Shown here piece by piece: positions 56,363-64,000 of a stretch of DNA of 64,000 bases. The position numbers and the translations under genes are program-made. Numbering within the stretch: the first letter of the stretch is position 1; each line of letters begins with the position of its first letter. Source of the DNA: Clarireedia homoeocarpa (Eukaryota > Ascomycota > Leotiomycetes > Helotiales > Rutstroemiaceae). The notes under the pieces were generated by a model that worked only from the letters and a program-made list of their open reading frames with translations, did not search any database and was not told where the DNA came from. The DNA is taken from contig LNKV01000051.1 of NCBI GenBank assembly GCA_001465935.1, forward strand, positions 62,001-126,000, given 5' to 3'.

Positions 56363-57834
56363 TCAGGTATTAATGATTTTGATAGAGTCAGACTCAGCCT
56401 CGAGTTGTAACATGTCGACGGCAGAGCATATCATCTGGAAATGCTCGCCAGCCCATAAATCTTGAACGTTCTGAACGAATGTCGGTGTCTTCCATCTCTT
56501 ATCTCCCTCCATTGTTGGTAAGATATTGAACATGGCGATCACGCATCGATGATACGTCGTATTTTCCCCATCAATGAAGGGATAGTGGCCGTATATTCTC
56601 ACATCCTCGTTGTCGTGCGATATAGAAAAGCCGGAAACTTTCCGATGAAGCTCGTGTTCTCGGTGCACAAGCCGGAAAAGAGTGACCAGACCTCTCAGTC
56701 CAATAGTCTGACTAACAGCATTCTGCTTGTCGGCAATATCGAGTGACGTCGCATGTGGCAGCGTATTTTGACTCTTCGTCCAATTGACTGCCTATGAAGG
56801 GCTGGAGTTTCTGCATTTGTTCAGGGCTGAATGCTTCTCGATCAATGCCAATACTATAGTCAGGCTGTGGACGGCGGTTGCAACACCGTATAGCGTTAAG
56901 CCAGCTCGCATTGATGGTCTCGTTGAGGATCTCTAGATGTTTAGCTCCGCGGAGTGCTCGAATCTTAGGTGAAGGAACTAGTTCCGGTAGTATATAGCGA
57001 ACTACCGTCGCCTCGTTTTGGCCCTTCACCATCTTGCACACCTGAGAGAAGAGCTTGTCAGAGAATAGTGTATCTTCGGGCAGCTTTTGCGGGGTGTTTA
57101 GGAGCTTCTGGCAAAGCGTCCTGCTTTCAGGCGTAATACCCTCTTCATGGTCATCCATGAAACTCCCAAACTTCTTGAGTTCGATTATGACCTGTCCATC
57201 TCTGTAAGAATTCTTATCTGACGGAGGCCTCTGATCGTCGGAAGAGACCGTGTCCGCAACAAGGCTACCAGACGAACGCTTACGTCCAAGAGACGATCTT
57301 CGTCTGGCCAGGTCACCGGAGACGTAGTTCTCTAGAAAGCTCTGCATCGCTCTTTCTTCAGCTTCTGACGGCCAAGTTCCTTGGTTGTTCCAGTAATCTA
57401 CTCGAGCACTCTGGAAATCGATCGATGTACTGGCGTGGTCCCGGTCCAAGTTCCCCTTTCCCTCAGCAAGGGAGACTCGTGTACGCTTTCGAGGCGGTTC
57501 TGGCGATATTTGTGGGGTTATGGCTTCGTGGTGACGTTTTCGTTTCGATTGAGAAGAGGTGAGGTTTGCCTGGGAATCCTTCGTATTCTGCATGCGGGAG
57601 TCGAGCGGTGAAAGACCTAGGGAAACCATGTCAATTTAAAGAAAAGAAGACATTTGAAATACCTACATTCTCCTGCCGTTCGGCTTCTGCGCAAGAACTC
57701 CCTTCGCGCGTCGCGATACGTTGACTGCGTCGTATGACTTTGCTGAGACGTCTGCTTGTGTCGGGATGAGCAGTCCTTGGGCCTTGTACGCGCCATCCTG
57801 CTGTGGGCGCTTGAGATGCGCGGCGGGCGGCCAT
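56363..57834 (-). pseudogene. DUF7924-type gene with internal deletion
   Basis: Exon 1 (57834-57663) gives the typical basic start MAARRASQAPTAGWRVQG and RRSQRIATRE. The second exon from 57616 continues with KRKRHHEA and the mid-domain block up to EESKYAATCDV. There the frame breaks: the expected CEVKCG...segment is missing, and the downstream part (DIADKQNAVSQTIGLRGL, then SISHDNEDVRIYGHYPFIDGE) resumes in another frame at about 56740. A short deletion with frameshift fits better than an intron. The C-terminal RICSA-like FQMICSAVDML end is retained. Function of DUF7924 proteins is unknown; nuclease-like folds have been suggested for related expanded families. Confidence 0.7.
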
Positions 57835-58557
57835 GTTGACTGGAGAGGAGGGAAAGGCGAGCTATTTATTGCTGCTGCTCGAATGTTGAGCAAGTGACGA
57901 CAGAAGTCGCGTTGGATGCATTCTGGAACGCCAAGCCGGGAAGCGCCGTAATGGCTGGTGGGGAGCATGCGCCCGGTTTTGTGGCTGAGACAATCCCACG
58001 CAGGCGGGGGTGGCTGTTCTTGGTTCCCCTTGTAATGCATGTGCTAACTGTTGGTGATCGTATGGGCACTGTAACTTCACTTTACATTCCTACGTTATGA
58101 GAAAAGTTCAATTCTGGGGAAGGATGAAAATGAGTAATGAAATTAACAAAGTCTATAGCAAACATTTGCGTTTAGAACTAGAATGAGGAGCACAGAGCGG
58201 ATGTGCGCAAGGTAAGGATAGACATTGGGGGAGGACAGCAGTTGAGGGAGGAGAGTCGCTAAGAGAGGGCAGCCTCTGATAAAGGACAGACTCCAAGAGC
58301 GGTTAGCCGTACTCGCTGAAGCGGTATCTGAGAACTAGCTTCTCAATATGGCTTGGTGTTCAGCCTTTGGATAAGAGGGGCTCATATTCGGGCCACCTTG
58401 AGGTTTCCATCTTCATACAAAGACATGTATAAAAGCACGAGGAGGTTGAGGCTCATTACAAAGTCATACGGTGTTATGTTCCTCAAACAGACGCCTCCTC
58501 CATTGGTGGAGTGGTCATACTTCAAGTCTCTACTATTCCATCTTTATCCATCCTATT
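57835..58557. other. intergenic region, no gene seen
   Basis: These 723 bp lie between divergent genes and presumably contain the promoter remnants of the DUF7924 relic and the leader of the MADS-like gene. Overlapping frames near 57860-58100 are not convincing. Confidence 0.5.
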
Positions 58558-58953
58558 ATGCCAGTCATCTCAACGCAAAACACCTTAGGGGCTTCCTACG
58601 GCAGTGGCCGGGCGTCGGTCAAGAAGAGCAATCGGCACCTTGAGACTGAGAATCTTCGACGGCAGAAGAAAACCTTAATTTTGAAACTAGACAAGATGAG
58701 CAAGCGTTTTGGTCTGGATATATGTCTTCAAATCCGCGGAAGAGGCAAACAGGACGTTTACACGACAGACAGTAACCTCTCATGGCCGCATGGAATACGA
58801 GACGTAATAGTAAGTAGGGCTGACTACGAGATTTATTCTACTTATCCTATGCAGGAGAAAGGCTATCCAATACCGCGCGTACTCACTCCAGCAAGCATTG
58901 AGAAACATGAGCGACGGTGTGATGAGTCAAGCAAGTACCTAAGTCAAAATTGA
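58558..58953 (+). CDS. small MADS-box-like protein
   Basis: Frame of 131 residues from the ATG at 58558. Residues 30-75 (ENLRRQKKTLILKLDKMSKR, then FGLDICLQI) have the spacing of a divergent MADS/SRF DNA-binding helix and first strand, followed by YTTDSNLSWPHGIRD. Small fungal MADS-like proteins of this type occur as expanded, fast-evolving families. It is far shorter than Mcm1 or Rlm1 and lacks a SAM-like extension. A DNA-binding role is inferred only. It lies among pseudogenes yet has no stop. Confidence 0.5.
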   Translation: MPVISTQNTLGASYGSGRASVKKSNRHLETENLRRQKKTLILKLDKMSKRFGLDICLQIRGRGKQDVYTTDSNLSWPHGIRDVIVSRADYEIYSTYPMQEKGYPIPRVLTPASIEKHERRCDESSKYLSQN

Positions 58954-59146
58954 TGATGATGACGCCTATATCAATCGAGTTAATTAAGCTAGCAATGTCT
59001 CTCAAGTTCCAACCCTTCTATCTTGCTTCCTAGCTCTTTGCTGAAGTGTCCTCAAGGTCCCAGACCTCTCTAAGGCTCGGTTCATGTTGACTTGAGATAT
59101 GTGGATCGGAACTATCGCACACTGTCTGGCTGTGCCTTACCCACTG

Positions 59147-60845
59147 TCATTCCTTTCTCGCTTCCTGTTTGTGGAAACGACACCCAGAGCTGGCGGTGAA
59201 GGTCCCGTGTATGCTCAACGCGCGGTTCCGAAGATGGTCCTTCCGCCTCAGTGTTGTTTTGCATAGCCGGCACTCGCTTGGTTTGTCCTCCTCGAGCTTG
59301 CAGAGGTGCCTACGTCGGAAGTGCTTTGTCAGGTCTCCAGGGGTGTAAAACTCGCGGAGCAACTCTCGCAGATCTCCAGGATCGCCAAATTCGCGGATTC
59401 GATCCTCCACAAGTGCCTTAGCTTTGGCTAAGCATAAGGAAAACCCTCGCGGCCTCTTCTCCTTATATACCGAACTCTATGGGATCGGTTAGACGGGCTG
59501 TCCTCGGCTTTAACCACTGGTGTCGTATTTTTGGGAGGCCGGCTTCAACGGTTGCGAGGGATGAATATGCCTTCTTCAATTTTACAATATCTGGTAGCTG
59601 CGGTAATCGCTGCATTTCGTCGGCAAATCTCCTCTTCGAGTGTTTGGCCAGGCAGAGTCATAGCTGTCTCTATCAGTCGCTTTTGCTCTGGGGGCAGCTC
59701 AGCGGAGTGGTCCAGCGTGGATTTGACGTCTTCGGTGAACTTTGAACCGGAAAGCTGCTTCTTGATATCGACGATCGGCTGCTCTTTCTCTCATTTCTTG
59801 CGAATATCTTTCATGAGTTCTTTTCGCTGACGCTGCCGCTCATTGACAATCTCCCGGCCAAAGTCAACGTATTGTTTATAGAGTACTGTGCCATGGTTAC
59901 TCTTGATAGTGCCTTTAAGCTTCCATCTGAGCTGATCACGACGGCGAACCAAGGCGAGAACGCGGGAGTGTTTGTTGACAGATAAAGATTGCTCCTCGGT
60001 CAGCTCGTGTGGTCGTCGAGGGTCAATCGATCGGCTCATTCTGCTGGCGGCTTTCATCATAGCACGTTGCGGTTCCAGGCCGTGAACGATCGCTCGAGCA
60101 TCTACGTTGATACGTCGAGGTAGGTAGTGCTTGATAAGTGTTCGTGAATCGGCGTGTCGCATCATAAGATTTCGGAGGCTGTCGCTCACATCGCCTGCAC
60201 GCTTGCGTATTAGCAGTGTTTGCAATCTGGGGGGTGACAGGGTTTGAGCTACCGTTCGCATCGAACTCAGCTGCTGCATTGTATCGCAGACCGTAAGGGA
60301 TAACATTAATGAGACCGATGAGCCAGCCAATGTCCTTCACCCATGGCAAGAGAGTTGAGTAGTTCAAAGGCGAATCGAAAGGGACCTCTACTCCGTAGGG
60401 AGTCTTTCTAGCCTGCCTAAAGATGTAGACATCATCGAGCTCAGATTTCAGGGGAACTCGCTGCTCGTTCTTAAAATCTAGAACGTAGAGTCTGCTAAAC
60501 TCCTCCGGAGAAATGGGACCTAGTGCTTCAAATGCATCATCTGCAAATATCAAGGAGAGGAGGTATACATGGGGGCTGAGCACAAGGGATGGATCATATA
60601 GAATCTCTGGAACAGGCCGTTTGATGCTAACTGTCCGTCAGTATTGACAAGCTCATCCTTTGGTGAAAAGTATCACATACCCTTCTTTAGTCCAAGGAAG
60701 GATTTCGTAAATTCTGGTGTGAATTCGATCAAGATCCGATGTGGTCCGCCTTCGGGGTCTCGAAGCAGTGTGACGAGGATATCTTGGTACCGGAGGTTGA
60801 GGAGGTCGATTCCCAGATAGAGAGGCTAATTCAGAGGGGTATGAA
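59147..60845 (-). pseudogene. DUF3435 (tyrosine-recombinase-like) relic
   Basis: Family blocks in order: LYLGIDLLNLRYQDILVTLL, LIEFTPEFTKSFLG, after an intron VPEILYDPSLVLSPHVYLL and FADDAFEALGPIS. Then YGLRYNAAAEFDANG joins DVSDSLRNLMMRHADS across a 58-bp intron (about 60180-60237), followed by IKHYLPRRINVDA, SRSIDPRRPHELTEEQ and a zinc-finger-like C-terminal end (GDLTKHFRRRHL, CRLCKTTL). The Arg, His and Tyr of the recombinase core can be traced. The 5' third is missing, a TGA follows DIRKK near 59789-59791, and further stops interrupt the linker before 59410. DUF3435 includes the captain recombinases of Starship elements, so this may be a mobile-element relic. Confidence 0.7.
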
Positions 60846-61305
60846 CCTGCGATACCAGTGGACAACAATTTATGATACTGTATCTTCAGACAAACACAAA
60901 CATAGCTAATTTCTTTGAATCACAACTAAAACCTTTCACACCACTAACCCTTCTCTTTATGACCGATACTGTAGTTCCTAGTAATTTCGCGGCCCCAAAC
61001 ATTTTTGATTTCCAAATTAGAAAGTGTGAAAGAACAATCTTAACTTACAACAAAGTTAGAATTACAACAACGGTACAACAAAGCTAAGATTACAACAACT
61101 ACACGACAATGCAGTAACAGCCATACAACAATCATGATTATTGATGTATTAAGTGGTGTCCCTTTCCTCCCTAAAGTCCACAAATCAAGTCCAAAGCAAC
61201 ATTGTAGCCTCGTATTCTACTATTCTACATAACTTTGCAAGAAGCAGTACAACCTATTCTATAGACGTTTCAAACGTTACATTTATAAGACCAACCATTT
61301 AGACC
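60846..61305. other. AT-rich intergenic region
   Basis: This 460-bp stretch is AT-rich with repeated ACAACA-type words near 61040-61130. No gene is seen; it contains the leader of the Ser-rich gene. Confidence 0.5.
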
Positions 61306-62028
61306 ATGGCACACTCAAGTAGAGAGGGCATTGCGTCATGGAGCTCCAGGGTTCCAGAGCAGAATCATCAGAGCCGTCATTCTCGTCACTCTCGTCACCT
61401 GGAAGGCTCTGTGATGTCTACCCAAAGTAGAGAAAGTAGCGCAAGTACCATTCGCCCCAGCGATAGTGTTAGCATGCGCAGTAGCAATGTGCATTCTCGT
61501 TCCTCGAGGCCACCTCTGACCTCCATGAATGGACATCGTAACAGGGCTAGTTCCATGAGCCGCAGTAGCAGCCGTAGCGGCCGTAGCACCAGTACACATC
61601 GCGAATCTAGCACGGGAACCGTGGTTCCCTACGGGCCCCCAAGCAGACGCTTTAGTTCGTCATACACTAGTGGTTCTTCATACACTAGTGGTTCTTCAGC
61701 AGAAGCTGCTTTGGGAAGACCAGTCGCAATGCACGCAAGCATATCCACTTACATGGGCTCTGGTGGGCCCCGAGAACATTTGGTCTCAAGTCAAACTTTC
61801 AGAGATAGCAACTCCGAGGAGGTGACTGTTACCACCAGTGTCCTTAGACCGGCCGGCAGCAATATCATGCCTTCGAACTATGCGAATATTATAACCGCAG
61901 AAAGAAATCCAAGCTATAGCTCCAGAAATGGCGCTGCCAGTACTGTCTATAGCGAACGCAGCGATGCTCCAAGTCGTAGTTCACGACGTTCAAGCAGTAC
62001 TTTGGATTCACGATCCCGATTCTATTAG
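61306..62028 (+). CDS. Ser/Arg-rich low-complexity protein, orphan
   Basis: Single-exon frame of 240 residues rich in Ser, Arg and Thr. It contains SRHSRHSR near residue 25, several Ser-Arg dipeptides and a duplicated SSYTSGSS unit near 120-130. No signal peptide, membrane segment or known domain. The composition suggests a disordered protein. The open frame without stops over 720 bp in a decaying region argues for a real gene, but evidence is limited. Confidence 0.55.
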   Translation: MAHSSREGIASWSSRVPEQNHQSRHSRHSRHLEGSVMSTQSRESSASTIRPSDSVSMRSSNVHSRSSRPPLTSMNGHRNRASSMSRSSSRSGRSTSTHRESSTGTVVPYGPPSRRFSSSYTSGSSYTSGSSAEAALGRPVAMHASISTYMGSGGPREHLVSSQTFRDSNSEEVTVTTSVLRPAGSNIMPSNYANIITAERNPSYSSRNGAASTVYSERSDAPSRSSRRSSSTLDSRSRFY

Positions 62029-64000
62029 TATAGTATACTAAATGTGGACAATGTTTCCTAACCTGGAAATACAAATTTCTCCTTGCTTATTGAGTTGATC
62101 TGAATTTATACACAGGTGGCCTATCTCCAGAGTAGTAAGATAAAAACCCAAAAAAGAAGAGGGAAAGGACTTCCATCTAGTTACCCCCTAAAAAAACGCG
62201 TTGAATTTCACCAAAATCTTTATCAAATTATCACTATTCTACCATACAATTACATTGCTAGCTCTCTAATATTTTTTCTTTGTGATTTATCTATAACCTT
62301 GTCGATCAGCCGATAGGCACTTCCTTTCGTAGCTCATATTTCCTGGCTTTCAGCCCAGCCCCTTGACTTCTGTTAGTCTGTGGTAAATGTGCGTTTATTC
62401 CTGAAGTCGATGAGAAATACCCTGGTGGACATTTCGAGATTCTCTAGATTAACCGAACCTAACCATAGCGAAGCGGATTGTTTTGCCCGGTCTGTAGGCG
62501 CAATAAGTGATATATACAGAAAGAAAGGAGAAGAGATTAGGCCGAGCTGGCTGAATTGGCTGTATGGGCAAAATGTGCTGCAAAAGTAATTCACTCATTC
62601 TTATAGATCATTTGGCGTGTAGCGTGTTTGTCATCGTAAATGGTGTGGTGCGTATAGACGACGATATGGAGACCTCAGACCACATTCGCCGGCGAGCTGG
62701 TTGGTGGTGTTCGGACTCGGGCTCGTCACGGAGGCCCATGATCGCGTGGTTGGAGGGGACACCGATTTAGTCTTAAGTTCTTCTCCAAGTTCTCCATTCT
62801 GATCCTTCACCTCGGCCTGGTCGGTTTGGATCTTTTCAATGTGCCTCTTGAGCCTCTCAGCCTCTCATAGTCACAATCTACTGTACGAATCGTCCAAACT
62901 GTCACATCTAACAAGATTCTCCCAAGCCCAAACTTTCATAATCGCTCCGGAGTCCGCAGTTGTTGAAATGATGGGGTGTTCCCTCTACCATTCAGCTTTC
63001 CGCTCCTGCAACTCTTGTTCCTCTCCATAACTCACAAACTCACCATCTTTCTGGTCCCTCAAATTCCCACAGCGCAACATGAAGAGGCAGTGGAGCAAGC
63101 CTTCTAAAGGACGATTCCAACACCGGGAAATCTCTCCACTCCCCAATAGTCCTGGGCCGGTTTGGCTCCCTTGTCCTTTCTTGAGCTCTGTCTCCGGAGT
63201 AGTATGATATCTCAAGGTTAAAAAATCCGAGTTATGGTATGAAAGATGTGATTATGTTTTGCACAGTTTTTCCGGGGAGCTGTAAGAGGGTGAATTCAAC
63301 CTTTTTGATGCATATACATGCCCACCTCACTTAAGCCTGGTCTGTAGGGTCCCTGCTGCAACACATATATTCTCACCCGAAGTCTCTTAAAGTATTCAGA
63401 ATTTCAGATTGTGCAAAGTGAGAAATTGTGAGAAAGCCGTCCTCACAGAAACGGAGATATCAAGTAAAGCAATCATCATGAGTGTTCTAGATTTGTTCAC
63501 CGCATCTGCTGGGTAACTGTTACGAGTTAACGATACAGCATAGAACTACTGTGTGATGGTCTATGTCAAAGAGATGATCGAACGTGAACGAAGTTCGACG
63601 ACCTAGATTCTTGTGGTCGGGGTTTGATCAGCTGACCAATGCGCGCTAATCTACTTATGTTCAAGCGCCACTATCGTTGCTTAGTAATAGTTACTCATGT
63701 CACAAAATGTCGTCTCTAAGCCTTCTCTTACAACAAATGTATATTTGTCTGGCGTTTCGATTATGCCTCAATATGCCAGTCATGAAGCTTCTTTATATCG
63801 GCTGCCTACTGTAGGGAATGACTGAAGGAGTCACTCTGAAAGAGTCTCACTCGGCTCTATAAGGTTATGAGTCGAAAAGCAACTCACGCGGTAGGTCAGC
63901 TGTTCTTCCAGGCAAACCACACCTGACATTGTCTGCTGGATGTTACTGCCACAAAGCTCATCCATACAAGATGCACGCAGCTAGGTTATATAGCTGGCAG
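62029..64000. other. gene-poor terminal region
   Basis: No frame longer than about 75 residues and none with recognisable content. A frame at 62380-62589 (MRNTLVDISRFSRLTEPNH in its middle) is too short to judge. No RNA gene or repeat array is evident. Confidence 0.5.

Noticed and set aside
60023..60330. Apparent frameshift in the DUF3435 gene where two frames overlap
   Set aside because: A 58-bp GT..AG intron with a TGCTAAT branch site joins FDANG to DVSDSL in frame, so this break is splicing. Other stops still make the gene a relic.
62380..62589. Small gene on the plus strand
   Set aside because: No ATG at the frame start, under 70 residues and no recognisable content or splice partner.

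Overview
The window is nuclear DNA from a filamentous ascomycete (Pezizomycotina). Nearly every gene is split by short introns of about 45-120 bp with GT..AG borders and CTAAC/CTGAC-like branch sites. Gene content is fungal throughout: lanosterol synthase, SPO11, SGT1, UBC7, a Zn2Cys6 regulator, a PaxB-like cyclase, UstYa and DUF7924/DUF3435 families. I would guess Leotiomycetes, but that is inference from the gene families only. I resolved 21 apparently intact protein-coding genes with exon models whose reading phases close, a few weak candidates, four decayed genes and several repeat or transposon remnants.

Layout. 0.1-10.7 kb is a dense block, mostly housekeeping: questin-oxidase-like protein, SGT1, ERG7-type oxidosqualene cyclase, SPO11, UBC7 and a Ca3427-like periplasmic-binding-fold protein. 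10.7-14.2 kb is gene-free. It is followed by a large protein with two homeodomain-like segments (14.3-16.8 kb) and another gene-poor stretch. 18.9-25.8 kb carries a GH18 protein, an alpha/beta hydrolase, a Zn2Cys6 transcription factor and, facing away from it, a glutathione transferase. 26.0-26.9 kb is transposon debris: a dead Tc1/mariner transposase tail, a 31-bp tandem repeat and a 147-bp tandem palindromic repeat beside an assembly N. 27.3-34.2 kb has a methionine-type permease, a secreted GMC oxidoreductase, a 115-bp MITE and a medium-chain reductase. 35.3-37.1 kb is a dead sugar transporter. 37.9-46.7 kb holds a secreted alpha-galactosidase, GNA1, a PaxB-like membrane terpene cyclase, an AIF/FSP1-like oxidoreductase and phospholipase D.

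The most interesting locus is at 49.7-52.0 kb. On the minus strand lies a 133-residue secreted precursor made of a signal peptide and six 19-residue repeats; five end in a Lys-Arg kexin site and the last ends at the C-terminus. Divergent from it, 804 bp away, is a UstYa (DUF3328) oxidase with both HxxHC-type motifs. This is the minimal architecture of a fungal RiPP pathway of the dikaritin/ustiloxin type, but the repeated core (EIG within an F...Y segment) is not one I recognise. No tyrosinase, methyltransferase or second UstY is visible, so it is either a compact pathway or one whose partners lie elsewhere.

53.6-64 kb is an accessory, decaying region: an unknown protein with a poly-Thr tail, a TIR-bounded repeat element containing an assembly N, an ankyrin-like relic grown over by a short-period repeat, a DUF7924 gene with an internal deletion, a small MADS-like protein, a 5'-truncated DUF3435 (tyrosine-recombinase-like) relic with nonsense codons, and a Ser-rich orphan. 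TGG-to-stop changes in the transposase, the sugar transporter and the DUF3435 relic fit G-to-A decay such as RIP.
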